Below are positions 10,102-18,914 of a DNA stretch of 64,000 nucleotides, one piece after another. The stretch is taken from NCBI RefSeq assembly GCF_019209935.1, contig NZ_JAHUTN010000005.1, positions 147,443-211,442 of the forward strand, written 5' to 3'. The translations under genes and the position numbers were made by a program. The notes beneath the pieces were generated by a model, which had not been told where the DNA came from, ran no database searches, and worked only from the letters and a program-made list of their open reading frames with translations. Position 1 is the first letter of the stretch; every line of letters starts with the position of its first letter. This stretch comes from Corynebacterium sp. TAE3-ERU16. Its GTDB lineage: Bacteria; Actinomycetota; Actinomycetes; Mycobacteriales; Mycobacteriaceae.

Positions 10102-12852
10102 GTGCCTGAACAACTTCGCGAGGACATCCGGCATCTCGGACGTATCCTCGGAAACGTCATCCGTCAGCAGGAGGGCGACGATATCTTCGATCTCGTCGAA
10201 GGCGCCCGCCGAGCCTCCTTCGGCGTCGCGAAGGGGGAGCGGACCCTCGACGATCTCGTCGGGATGTTCCGCGACCGTGACACCTCCACAATGATCAAGG
10301 TCGTCCGGGCCTTCTCCCACTTCGCGCTCCTGGTCAACCTGGTCGAGGACCTCAACGACGAGAACAACCGCCAGGAGATTCTCGACGCCGGCGCGCCGGC
10401 GCCCGACTCCACCCTCGAGGCGACCTGGGTCAAGCTCGAGGCGGCGGAGATCACCGCGGAGGCTGTGGCCGCGGCCGTGGCACGTGCCGAGATCGCTCCG
10501 GTGCTCACCGCGCACCCGACGGAGACCCGCCGACGCACCGTGTTCGATGTCCAGAAGCACATCACCGCCCTGATGCAGGAACGCCACGACATCGCTTCGC
10601 GTCCGCGCAACTCCAGGACCGATGCGCGTATCCGCGAGATCGACCGGGCGATCCAGCGACGGATCACGATTCTGTGGCAGACCGCACTCATCCGGGTCGT
10701 CCGCCCGAGGATCGAGGACGAGATCGAGGTCGGTCTCCGTTACTACAAACTGAGCCTCCTCCGGCAGATCCCCGCCATCAACCATGATGTGCGGCACGAG
10801 CTGCAGGCCAGGTACGGCGACACCGTGCCATCGACCGCCGTGGTCAAGCCCGGTTCCTGGATCGGCGGGGACCACGACGGAAACCCCTATGTCACGGCGG
10901 CGACCCTGCGCTACGCGACGACCCGCGCCGCCCAGACCGTGCTCAAGTTCTACGCCGCCCAGCTCCACAAACTGGAGCATGAGCTGTCCCTGTCCGACCG
11001 GCTCTCCGAGGTCAGCCGCGAGCTCATCGAGCTCGCCGACCGAGGCCACAACGACGTACCCAGTCGGGTGGACGAGCCGTACCGGCGCGCGGTGCACGGT
11101 ATCCGGGGACGGATCGCCGCCACCCAGGCCGAGCTCATCGGGCAGGATTCCGTGGAGGGAACCTGGTACCAGTGCCACGAACCCTATCCGGGCCCCGAGG
11201 AGTTCGCGGCGGATCTGGACGTCATCGACGCCGCGCTGCGGGACTCCTACGACGGACTGGTCGCGGACGACCGCCTCGGCCGGATCCGTTCCGCGGTGGC
11301 GAGTTTCGGATTCCACCTCTACTCGCTGGACCTGCGCCAGAACTCCGAGTCCTTCGAGAACGTGCTCACCGAGGTCTTCGCCCACGCCGGCGTCACCGGG
11401 GAATACCGTTCGCTGGATGAGGACGCGAAGCGGGAGATTCTCGTCGCGGAGCTCGGCTCCCCACGCCCGCTGATCCCGCCGCACCCCCAGGACTTCAGCG
11501 AGGAGACCAGACGTGAGCTGGAGATCATCGCGGCCGCCGCCGAGGCGGTGGACAAGTTCGGGGAGCGGATGGTGCCCCACTGCATCATCTCGATGGCCCA
11601 GTCGGTGTCCGACATCCTCGAGCCCATGGTTCTGCTCAAGGAGTTCGGCCTCATCCGGATCGAACAGGGGCAGCCGTGCGGGGACATCGACATCATCCCC
11701 CTCTTCGAGACGATCGAGGACCTGCAGGCCGGTTCGTCCATTCTCCGCGACATCTGGACCGTTCCGGTCTACCGGTCCTACGTCCGCCAGCGGGGTGAGA
11801 TCCAGGAGGTCATGCTCGGCTACTCCGACTCGAACAAGGACGGCGGTTACTTCGCCGCGAACTGGGCGCTCTACGACGCGGAAATCGACATCGTCCGGGC
11901 GTGCAGGGACAATCAGATCCGGCTCCGGTTCTTCCACGGCCGGGGAGGTACCGTCGGTCGCGGCGGCGGACCGAGTTACGAGGCGATCCTCGCCCAGCCA
12001 GAGGGAGCGGTCTCCGGTTCGGTCCGGGTCACCGAGCAGGGGGAGATCATCTCGGCGAAGTACGGTCACCCGACCACCGCCCGGCGCAACCTCGAGGCGC
12101 TCGTCTCCGCGACGCTGGAGGCGTCGCTTCTGCCCGTCGATGATCTTGATCAGCCGGAACGCGCGCACGCGATCATGCGGGAGATCGCCGAACTCTCCCG
12201 CCGGAAGTACGCGACACTCGTCCACGAGGACCCGGGTTTCATCGAGTACTTCACCACCTCGACGCCGCTCCAGGAGATCGGTGCCCTGAACATCGGTTCA
12301 CGTCCCGCGTCCCGGAAGCAGACGGCATCCATCGGTGATCTCCGGGCGATCCCGTGGGTTCTCGCCTGGTCGCAGTCCCGTGCGATGATCCCGGGCTGGT
12401 TCGGCGTGGGCACCGCGCTCCGCGAGTGGATAGCCGGCGACCCGGACCGTCTCGAGGAACTCCGCGCGCTGTACCGGGACTGGCCGTTCTTCACCTCCGT
12501 GATGTCGAACATGGCCCAGGTGATGGCCAAGGCGGAGATGCCGCTGATGGAGCTCTACGCGTCGCTGGTCAAGGACCGTGAGGTCGCGGAACGAATCTCC
12601 GGGGCGATCTCGGAGGAGTACGACCTGACGATCGACATGTTCCTCACCGTGACGGGGGCCGACCGTCTCCTCGCGGACAACCCCACCCTGGAACGCTCGG
12701 TTCGCAGCAGATACCCGTATCTGCTGCCGCTCAACGTCATCCAACTGGAGCTACTCCGCCGCTACCGCGCCGGCGACACCGATGACGGCGTGCCGGAGGG
12801 TATCCAGTTGACCATGAACGGCCTGGCCACCGCCCTCCGGAACTCGGGCTAG
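10102..12852 (+). CDS. ppc: Phosphoenolpyruvate carboxylase
   Basis: Carboxylates phosphoenolpyruvate to oxaloacetate, the main anaplerotic step in corynebacteria. The protein has 916 residues, typical for the family. The active-site histidine H138 lies in VLTAHPTETRRRTV. The second signature FHGRGGTVGRGGGP is near residue 611-624, with GYSDSNKDGG just before it. The conserved C-terminus LATALRNSG is complete. The start is GTG 10102 with AAGGA about 10 nt upstream. It is the last gene of the gap-pgk-tpiA-ppc arrangement characteristic of Corynebacterium, followed by a hairpin and then secG. No unusual residues were noticed in the motifs. Confidence 0.97.
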   Translation: MPEQLREDIRHLGRILGNVIRQQEGDDIFDLVEGARRASFGVAKGERTLDDLVGMFRDRDTSTMIKVVRAFSHFALLVNLVEDLNDENNRQEILDAGAPAPDSTLEATWVKLEAAEITAEAVAAAVARAEIAPVLTAHPTETRRRTVFDVQKHITALMQERHDIASRPRNSRTDARIREIDRAIQRRITILWQTALIRVVRPRIEDEIEVGLRYYKLSLLRQIPAINHDVRHELQARYGDTVPSTAVVKPGSWIGGDHDGNPYVTAATLRYATTRAAQTVLKFYAAQLHKLEHELSLSDRLSEVSRELIELADRGHNDVPSRVDEPYRRAVHGIRGRIAATQAELIGQDSVEGTWYQCHEPYPGPEEFAADLDVIDAALRDSYDGLVADDRLGRIRSAVASFGFHLYSLDLRQNSESFENVLTEVFAHAGVTGEYRSLDEDAKREILVAELGSPRPLIPPHPQDFSEETRRELEIIAAAAEAVDKFGERMVPHCIISMAQSVSDILEPMVLLKEFGLIRIEQGQPCGDIDIIPLFETIEDLQAGSSILRDIWTVPVYRSYVRQRGEIQEVMLGYSDSNKDGGYFAANWALYDAEIDIVRACRDNQIRLRFFHGRGGTVGRGGGPSYEAILAQPEGAVSGSVRVTEQGEIISAKYGHPTTARRNLEALVSATLEASLLPVDDLDQPERAHAIMREIAELSRRKYATLVHEDPGFIEYFTTSTPLQEIGALNIGSRPASRKQTASIGDLRAIPWVLAWSQSRAMIPGWFGVGTALREWIAGDPDRLEELRALYRDWPFFTSVMSNMAQVMAKAEMPLMELYASLVKDREVAERISGAISEEYDLTIDMFLTVTGADRLLADNPTLERSVRSRYPYLLPLNVIQLELLRRYRAGDTDDGVPEGIQLTMNGLATALRNSG

Positions 12853-12869
12853 CCAGGGCTCCGGAACCG

Positions 12870-12904
12870 GATCCGCGGCCCCGATCCCGATCGGGTTGCG
12901 GATC
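12870..12904 (+). terminator. Hairpin after ppc
   Basis: The outer 7-bp arm GATCCGC / GCGGATC encloses an inner 6-bp arm CCCGAT / ATCGGG and a CCCG loop. It starts 18 nt after the ppc stop and likely ends the glycolytic transcription unit. Confidence 0.6.
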
Positions 12905-13049
12905 TCCGGTGCCACCGTCGTTTCCCGTCCACCGACGTGTATGGTGGTATCCGGCGGCCGTTGATCCGGCGCGACCATCAGCGGTCCCTTTCACCCGGAC
13001 CGGGGCCGGACAAGACAGACCCATCCACGATTAAAGGATCCACGTTTCC

Positions 13050-13286
13050 ATGGTGCTTACGCTTCAGATCGTTCTCTTCCTGGCCTGCCTGGGCATGACC
13101 ATGTTCGTGCTGCTGCACAAGGGCAAGGGCGGCGGTCTCTCGAGCCTGTTCGGCGGCGGCGTGCAGTCCAACCTCTCGGGATCCACCGTCGTCGAGAAGA
13201 ACCTCGACCGGGTCACCATCATCTGCGCGATCATCTGGATCGTCTGCATCGTCGGCCTGAACCTGATCCACGCCTACGTCGGGTAG
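13050..13286 (+). CDS. secG: Preprotein translocase subunit SecG
   Basis: Small inner-membrane subunit of the SecYEG channel. It has 78 residues with two transmembrane helices (about 2-22 and 55-76) joined by a cytosolic loop. That loop carries the family signature LLHKGKGGGLSSLFGGG followed by QSNLSGSTVVEKNLDR. The ATG at 13050 has AAAGGA 12 nt upstream, and a possible -10 TATGGT at 12940-12945. In corynebacteria secG follows ppc, as here. It is the last intact gene before a 2.1-kb gene-poor stretch. Confidence 0.95.
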   Translation: MVLTLQIVLFLACLGMTMFVLLHKGKGGGLSSLFGGGVQSNLSGSTVVEKNLDRVTIICAIIWIVCIVGLNLIHAYVG

Positions 13287-13737
13287 CACCACTCCGGGCG
13301 GTCCTCTCCGCGGCCGGGATCCGTCGCGGCTCCGGTGTGACGCCGCGCGGCATTCGAACGGATCCCGTCCGCTGGGCCGTACCAAAAATGACATGGCAGA
13401 CGGTGTGTGATTGTTGAGTTGCTGTCGCACCCGTTGCGGGGGCCGGGGCGACGATGACCCGCGAGGAGTGTGAATGGTGCGGGTGCTTGTTCGTCTTCCC
13501 CCGATACGGTTTGCGCATGAGCGTGCCGCCCACGACAACCAACGGCCCTGGTTGGGAGATTCGCCCCACTGGAACCACAGAAACCGCTCCCGGCGGCACC
13601 GGGGCGGTTTCAGGCATGTCAGGGGCACCGGCTCCGGTGCGGTTGTCTATGCCGTAACGGACGAAAGGCAAGATCCTCCGAAAAACGGGGCCGAGGCCGT
13701 TACCAGATTTGCAAAAGCACTGAACCCTGTCGGTCGA
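13287..13737. other. Gene-free stretch after secG
   Basis: About 450 nt with no supportable gene. It contains a GC hairpin (13580-13611) that could end the secG transcript. A 46-codon ORF from ATG 13517, preceded by TACGGT in leaderless spacing, reads as low-complexity Pro/Thr/Gly and overlaps that hairpin, so I do not call it. Confidence 0.5.
13580..13611 (+). terminator. Candidate secG terminator hairpin
   Basis: GAAACCGC (13580-13587) pairs with GCGGTTTC (13604-13611), and CCCGG with CCGGG inside it. No strong T-run. It lies 294 nt after secG. Confidence 0.45.
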
Positions 13738-14019
13738 TCACGGTGCTCCGAAAAACAGCAGGAACATTGCCGGGATAATTACCACGGGTGCCAAAGCGCA
13801 GAACAGGGTCAGGTAGGCCAATCGCCTCGATTTGAACACCTAAGCCGCGATGACACCCATTCCGTGGATGACCAGAGTCCACCGGGCGAAAGGTGTGTCG
13901 AATGAATTTGCGACATTGATCATCATTGCGGCGACCTGCAGTACGCGGGCGACCGCGACAATCCACTTCGCAGGGGAATTTGACTTCGCCTCGTTTACGG
14001 CAACAAAAACCACCTCCAT
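13738..14019 (-). pseudogene. Small membrane protein ORF interrupted by an in-frame TAG
   Basis: Reading minus from ATG 14019, 59 codons run to a TAG at 13842-13840. The same frame then continues another 33 codons to TGA at 13738. Both halves are strongly hydrophobic: residues about 18-36, the WTLVIHGMGVIAA segment, and, after the stop, LAYLTLFCALAPVVIIPAMF. Together they read as one protein of 93 residues with three to four membrane segments. Changing TAG to TGG (Trp) would restore it. Alternatively there are two tiny ORFs, the second starting at GTG 13839. No family is recognised. The neighbouring transposase remnant makes gene decay likely. Confidence 0.45.
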
Positions 14020-14295
14020 TACCGCGTGAGACGATTTCTTTCGGAAGATCCGTACCTGTGCCACTCTCGTTCGGGCAATCACGGAATTCAATACTGAACT
14101 CCGTATTGCCGGAGGGGCAGGAACTCAAATACATCCCGTGTTTTATGCCGTTCATACCGTCCCGGTCGCTGTCGCGGGGGACAGGTGATCCATCTCCGGG
14201 ATGAAACCACCGGCAAACCCACGACGGAGTGTGCGGTAGGTGCATGCCGTAGCTGGTGCATTGCGGGGCCATCGTTCGGAAAACCTTTTCCGTAA
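14020..14295. other. Spacer between decayed elements
   Basis: No gene seen. Overlapping short ORFs in several frames are Arg/Pro/Gly-rich and unlike proteins. The end nearest 14295 may contain the very C-terminus of the transposase remnant. Confidence 0.4.
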
Positions 14296-15100
14296 GAACC
14301 GTGCGGGGTTGCGGAACGGGTGCTTTGCGGCAACGTTGCCAAACACGCGGAAATACCGCCTCCCCGGGAATGAAGCGCATTCATGACGGATAGCGTGGTC
14401 CCGTGTTCGTCGGCGTTCACCGCAAGATGTGGTGCCCCCGTATCCGGTAGCACGACCGCACACGCACCAGCCGTGCCGGTGACAACGGTTGCCCCGGGAC
14501 GGAGGAACCCGGCCAGGGCTCGCCGTGCCCGTTGTTTCGACAGGTTCGACCGCCCCGCCAACCGGTAGAACACTCCACTCGCTCCAGCGATACCGGTGAC
14601 AATGCAGGTGCAGTTGCGCCCATTGCTTCGGCCGCGAAACGCCCTGCCGATCCGCCGGGGGCGTCGTGATCGAATGCCCGCGGCCTCTCTACGATTCGTG
14701 GAGAAACCTCTCATCGACCTGTGCCGGCGCACCGTCACCGGCACTGGTTCGCTCAATGTGGGTGTCGAAGACCCGCATCATTCGGTTGCGCAGGAAGAAC
14801 CGGTTCGCACACTCACCCCATACCGGGGTACGACGAACTGACAGTTCATCCACAAAGCACGGACTGAGTTTCTCCGGCGTCGAAAACAGTGGTTTCGACA
14901 TACCCGGAACGGTCGTTGTTTCCTTGCCGAACGTCCTACGGCACCCGTGCCGCAACCACCGTCGCCCATGACCGGTGCGTCCTCTACGAACGGGTTTCAC
15001 GCCGCCGCATCCGGGGCGAAACTCAGGTGGGATTTCCTGGGTGGGCATCGACAGTTTGAGTAGCTGTTCCAGCTCAGCGACAGGTGGCACGCGCCGCCTG
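14296..15100 (-). pseudogene. Decayed IS1595-type (ISXO2-like) transposase
   Basis: Three colinear minus-strand fragments reconstruct one transposase. Frame 1 (about 15100-14692) has a zinc-ribbon region RPGCGG...GRTGHGRRWLRHGCRRTFG, the usual FFLRNRMMR segment, and VDERFLHES with the first catalytic Asp at 14715-14713, then a stop. Frame 2 (about 14670-14364) has CIVTGIAGASGVFYRLAGRS, LSKQRARRALAGFL, VVTGTAG where TD is expected, then APHLAVNADEH and NALHSR. Frame 3 (about 14370-14296) carries the C-terminal FRVFGNVAAKHPFRNPARF. Damage is clear: two ribbon cysteines appear as arginine, the second catalytic Asp is Gly, and there is one stop and two frameshifts. I did not find terminal inverted repeats. 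The family call rests on this motif order. Confidence 0.7.
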
Positions 15101-15452
15101 CCATCAACACCGCTCAGTGTTTCCCGGGCTTTCCCAATGATTGTTGTCGCCACAACCACCCACTTTCCTGGTCCGGCACGGACGGTCAGGGCAGGTTTGC
15201 AACCCGGACACGACAACCAGGCTCGGCGAAGGAGCGTTCTGACGCGGGTGGCGGGCTTCTGGTCGGCAGCCGTGTCGGTCCCCGGGCCGTCGGCGACCCA
15301 GGCAACGCCGACGGTGCCCGGGGGATCCCCGGAGCCGGAGGTGCAGCCACCCAACACCCCGTGGGGACAATGACCGTCTGCGGCGTTCCCGCGTTCCGGG
15401 TCCCGGTCGTCACCGGAACCGATACAGGGGGAGAGGTGGGACAGTGCCCGGA
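15101..15452. other. Gene-free stretch between transposase remnant and pgl
   Basis: Minus-strand frame 1 of the transposase stays open through here but loses recognisable family features upstream of about 15100. It might include the original N-terminus or flanking IS DNA. No promoter or gene is supportable. Confidence 0.4.
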
Positions 15453-16214
15453 TCAGAGGTCGGCGCCGGCTGCCGCGTCATCGAGGAACAGCACGGTCTC
15501 CGACCTTCCGCGGGCACCGGCGGCGGGCCAGTCCTCCGGCGCGGCGCCGTCGATGACCGCCCGGGCCGCCTCCGCCTTCTCCGCTCCAGCGACGAGCAAC
15601 CAGACGCGGTCGGCCGAACGTACCGCCGGCAGCGTCAGCGTGACCCGCTCGGCCGGCGGTTTCGGCGAGTCTGTCACCGCCGCGACGAGGTTCGCGTCCT
15701 CCCGGACCGCGGGGGTGTGCGGGAAGATCGAGTTGATGTGGCCCTCCCCGCCCATGCCGAGCAGGTGGAGATCGAAGCCCCCGGGCGCGAACGCGCGGAG
15801 GTCCCGCCGGGCGGCGTCCACGGCCGAGTCGAGATCCCGCCCACCGAGGCCGTAGCCGTGGATGTTCGCTTCGTCGATGTCGACGTGGTCGAGCAGCGCC
15901 ACCCGGGCCTGGCCCTCATTCGATTCCGGATGGGAGACATCGACATTGCGCTCGTCACCGAAGAACACGTGGACCCGTGACCAGTCGATGTGGACGACCG
16001 GGAAGTCGTCGCTCATCGTGCGGGCCGTCGCGTCAAACTCCGCGAGCTTCCTGAGCAGCCCGATTCCGGCACCACCGCCGGTCAGGACCACACGCGCCAC
16101 ACCGTCACCGTGCAGGCCGCCACCGGCCTGCACGGCCGCGATGGTCTGGGTCATTCTGGCCGCGGCCGTCGCGACGAGTGAATCGAGGTCTCGGACACGT
16201 GCGATCTCCACCAT
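15453..16214 (-). CDS. pgl: 6-phosphogluconolactonase
   Basis: Hydrolyses 6-phosphogluconolactone, the second step of the oxidative pentose phosphate pathway (pgl/devB family). It has 253 residues from ATG 16214. Family features are VVLTGGGAGIGLLRKL at the N-terminal phosphate-binding loop, WSRVHVFFGDERNVDVSHPESN (the GDER signature), FDLHLLGMGGEGHINSIFPH, and RVTLTLPAVRSADRVWLLVAG. The start is chosen at MVEIARVR because AAGGAA lies shortly upstream; the longer reading to 16487 overlaps opcA. It is the last gene of the tkt-tal-zwf-opcA-pgl operon, 29 nt after opcA, and borders the transposase scar. Confidence 0.95.
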   Translation of the reverse strand: MVEIARVRDLDSLVATAAARMTQTIAAVQAGGGLHGDGVARVVLTGGGAGIGLLRKLAEFDATARTMSDDFPVVHIDWSRVHVFFGDERNVDVSHPESNEGQARVALLDHVDIDEANIHGYGLGGRDLDSAVDAARRDLRAFAPGGFDLHLLGMGGEGHINSIFPHTPAVREDANLVAAVTDSPKPPAERVTLTLPAVRSADRVWLLVAGAEKAEAARAVIDGAAPEDWPAAGARGRSETVLFLDDAAAGADL

Positions 16215-16243
16215 GGTGGGTTCCTTCCGGGGGACGTGGGTGA

Positions 16244-17212
16244 TCAGTCGGTGAGTGCGTCGACGTACCGCACGCGGTTGAGGCCGCGCAGAGCGCGCGC
16301 GTAGGCGAGGTCCGGGTCGAGGTGCCGGAGCTCCTCCGCGAGGCAGTCCGCCTGGCTCCGGCGGCCGAGTGCGACCAGACCGTAGTGGGTGCCGTCGACC
16401 GAGACGGAGAGCGTCTCCGCGTCGCGGACCTCCACGGTGATCGTCGATTGGCTCCGGAACAGCACGACACGGGTGATCGCGATGCACTCACGGCCTTCGG
16501 TGTCGACCGGTACGGCGTCCTGACCGGTCGAATGGCGGACGATGTTGACACCGAACCGGTCGGCGAGCCACCCCGCCGCGAGATCGACACTGGGGGAGTC
16601 CGCGGGGCCGTGGACCTCGGCGTCCAGGACCCCCTCGTGGGGCGGCTGGTCGAGGGTCGACGCCACGACGCCACGCCACTGGGTGATCCGCGACCAGGCC
16701 ATGTCCGAGTCACCCGGTCGGTAGTGGTTCCGGCGCCGGTAGATCGAGTCCTCCGGGGGATCGTAGAGCGCATCGGTGATCCGCCGGGCGGCGATCCGGC
16801 CGATTGGGTCGGTCGAGGGGTTGACGGGGGCCGTGCCCGGCCACCAGGCGACGATCGGGGTGTCCGGCAGCAGCAGGGGGGTGACCACGGCCTCGACGTG
16901 GTCGGCGACCTCCCCGTTGAGCCTCATGACGACGATCTCGGAGGCACCCGCGTCGCCGCCGATCCGGATCTCGGCGTCGACCGTCGATCGGTCCGCCGTC
17001 GAATCACCGGTCACCATGACCAGGACCCGGGACGGGTGTTCCCGTGAGGCGTCGTTCGTGGCGGCGATGAGTGCCTCGATGTCGTCATCGGCGTCGGCGA
17101 CGACGATCAGGGTGAGGACCCGTCCTGTCGTGACCTGTGAACCCCAATCACGTATGGACACGAGTTTGGCGGCGATCGCCCGGGTGTCGGTGTCGGGCAT
17201 TGTGATGATCAT
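16244..17212 (-). CDS. opcA: Glucose-6-phosphate dehydrogenase assembly protein OpcA
   Basis: OpcA is an allosteric partner needed for full activity of glucose-6-phosphate dehydrogenase in corynebacteria and cyanobacteria. The protein has 322 residues and begins MIITMPDTDTRAIAAKLVSI. It contains the family blocks RVLTLIVVADADDD, PIVAWWPGTAPVNPSTDPIG, DLAAGWLADRFG and HYGLVALGRRSQADCLAEEL. It sits directly between zwf and pgl (53 nt after zwf), its standard place in the operon. The start ATG 17212 has GAAAGG upstream. No catalytic residues are expected because this is not an enzyme. Confidence 0.93.
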   Translation of the reverse strand: MIITMPDTDTRAIAAKLVSIRDWGSQVTTGRVLTLIVVADADDDIEALIAATNDASREHPSRVLVMVTGDSTADRSTVDAEIRIGGDAGASEIVVMRLNGEVADHVEAVVTPLLLPDTPIVAWWPGTAPVNPSTDPIGRIAARRITDALYDPPEDSIYRRRNHYRPGDSDMAWSRITQWRGVVASTLDQPPHEGVLDAEVHGPADSPSVDLAAGWLADRFGVNIVRHSTGQDAVPVDTEGRECIAITRVVLFRSQSTITVEVRDAETLSVSVDGTHYGLVALGRRSQADCLAEELRHLDPDLAYARALRGLNRVRYVDALTD

Positions 17213-17265
17213 GGGGGCCTTTCAGACTGTGGCGGCGTGGGAGCGGTGTCGGTGGGAGGCGGACG

Positions 17266-18822
17266 TCAGGGCCGGCGCCAGGTACGGCCTTCTCGGGCCA
17301 GCATCCTGTCCGCGGACACAGGCCCCCAGGTACCCGCCTCGTAGTCCTCGGGTCGGCCACGCTGGGCCCAGTACTGGATGATCGGATCGAGGATCTGCCA
17401 CGACAGCTCGACCTCCTCGTTGGTGGGGAAGAGACTCGACTCGTCGAGCAGGGCGTCGAGGATGAGGCGTTCGTAGGCCTCGGGTGATTCCTCGGTGAAC
17501 GCCTCCGAGTAGGAGAAGTCCATGTTCACGTCCCGGACCTCCATGGTGGAGCCCGGGACCTTGGAACCGAAACGCATGAGGACGCCCTCATCCGGCTGGA
17601 CCCGGATCACGACGGCGTTCTGCCCCAGGGCCGAGGTCATGACGTCACCGAACGGCAGGTGGGGGGCCGGCTTGAAGATCAGGGCGATCTCCGTGACCCT
17701 CCGGCCGAGCCGCTTTCCCGTCCGGAGATAGAAGGGCACCCCGGCCCAGCGGCGGGAGTTGATCTCCAGGGTGCACGCGGCGTACGTCTCGGTGTTGGAG
17801 TCGTCGGCGAAGCCCTCCTCCTCGCGGAGACCGGGGACCTGGGTGGATCCCTGCCACCCCGCCGTGTACTGCCCTCTGGCCGTGGTCTTGGCGAGGGGGT
17901 GGACCGGTGCCGTGGCCCGCAGGACCTTGATCTTCTCCGCCTGGAGTTCCGCCGGGGTGAAGCTCACCGGTTCCTCCATGGCCGTCAGTGCGAGGAGCTG
18001 CAGGAGGTGGTTCTGGATGACGTCGCGGGCGGCGCCGATTCCGTCGTAGTAGCCGGCGCGGCCGCCCAGACCGATGTCCTCCGCCATCGTGATCTGCACG
18101 TGGTCGATGTAGTGGCTGTTCCAGAGGGGATCGAACAACTGGTTCGCGAACCGGAGCGCCATGATGTTCTGGACGGTCTCCTTGCCCAGGTAGTGGTCGA
18201 TCCGGAACACGGAATCCTCCGGGAACACGGCATTGACGACCCTGTTGAGTTCCCGGGCGGACTCCTGATCGTGGCCGAAGGGCTTCTCGATGATGACCCG
18301 CCGCCAGGAGTTGTCCGGGGCCTCGGCCATCCCGGAACGCTTGAGCTGGTGGCAGACATCGGAGAAGTAGTCCGGCGGCACGGAGAGATAGAATCCCCAG
18401 TTTCCCGCCGTTCCCCGGGTACGGTCGAGCTCCGCCAGCTTCGCACCGAGACGGTCGAAGGCCTCATCGTCACGGAAGGTCCCGCTGACGAATTCCATTC
18501 CCTCGGCGAGTCGCTCCCACACACTGGTCCGGACCTCGGTCCGGGCGCCAGCGACCACGGCGTCGTGGACGTAGTTCTCGAAGTCCTTCTTAGACCATTC
18601 CCGCCGTCCGTAACCGACGAGAGCGAACCCAGCGGGTAGCAGGCCTCGGTTCGCCAGATCGTATATGGCGGGCAGGAGCTTCTTCCGGGCGAGGTCGCCC
18701 GTCACCCCGAAGATCACCATCCCGCACGGACCGGCGATACGCGGGAGTCGTTTGTCCTGGCTGTCGCGGAGCGGATTGAACCAGGGTGCGTTGTCGGGGA
18801 GGCCGGTCAGGGTATTGCTCAC
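17266..18822 (-). CDS. zwf: Glucose-6-phosphate dehydrogenase
   Basis: Oxidises glucose 6-phosphate to the lactone with NADP, the main NADPH source. The protein has 518 residues. The nucleotide-binding GVTGDLARKKLLPA is at residues 39-52, the active-site motif RIDHYLGKETVQN is near 208-220, and the substrate Lys motif IEKPFGHDQESARELN precedes it. The C-terminal half includes YLRTGKRLGRRVTEIAL. The start ATG 18822 follows a strong hairpin that separates it from tal. The gene lies between tal and opcA in the standard corynebacterial operon. Its length and motifs are normal. Confidence 0.97.
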   Translation of the reverse strand: MSNTLTGLPDNAPWFNPLRDSQDKRLPRIAGPCGMVIFGVTGDLARKKLLPAIYDLANRGLLPAGFALVGYGRREWSKKDFENYVHDAVVAGARTEVRTSVWERLAEGMEFVSGTFRDDEAFDRLGAKLAELDRTRGTAGNWGFYLSVPPDYFSDVCHQLKRSGMAEAPDNSWRRVIIEKPFGHDQESARELNRVVNAVFPEDSVFRIDHYLGKETVQNIMALRFANQLFDPLWNSHYIDHVQITMAEDIGLGGRAGYYDGIGAARDVIQNHLLQLLALTAMEEPVSFTPAELQAEKIKVLRATAPVHPLAKTTARGQYTAGWQGSTQVPGLREEEGFADDSNTETYAACTLEINSRRWAGVPFYLRTGKRLGRRVTEIALIFKPAPHLPFGDVMTSALGQNAVVIRVQPDEGVLMRFGSKVPGSTMEVRDVNMDFSYSEAFTEESPEAYERLILDALLDESSLFPTNEEVELSWQILDPIIQYWAQRGRPEDYEAGTWGPVSADRMLAREGRTWRRP

Positions 18823-18853
18823 GGTCGTGTCTGCCTGCTTTGTCGGTGGTGGG

Positions 18854-18889
18854 ACCCACCCGCCGGATCGTGGTCACCGGCGGGTGGGT
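18854..18889 (-). terminator. Strong hairpin between tal and zwf
   Basis: Perfect 13-bp stem ACCCACCCGCCGG / CCGGCGGGTGGGT with a 10-nt loop, entirely within the 92-nt gap after tal. There is no T-run on the transcribed strand. It is inside an operon, so it is more likely an attenuator or an mRNA-stability element than a full stop. Confidence 0.6.
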
Positions 18890-18914
18890 GGTGTCGGGAA
18901 GGGGAATGGTCCGG

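Noticed and set aside
13517..13657. 46-codon ORF with leaderless-style -10 TACGGT
   Set aside because: The product is Thr/Pro/Gly low-complexity and overlaps a terminator-like hairpin. No family or ribosome-binding evidence.
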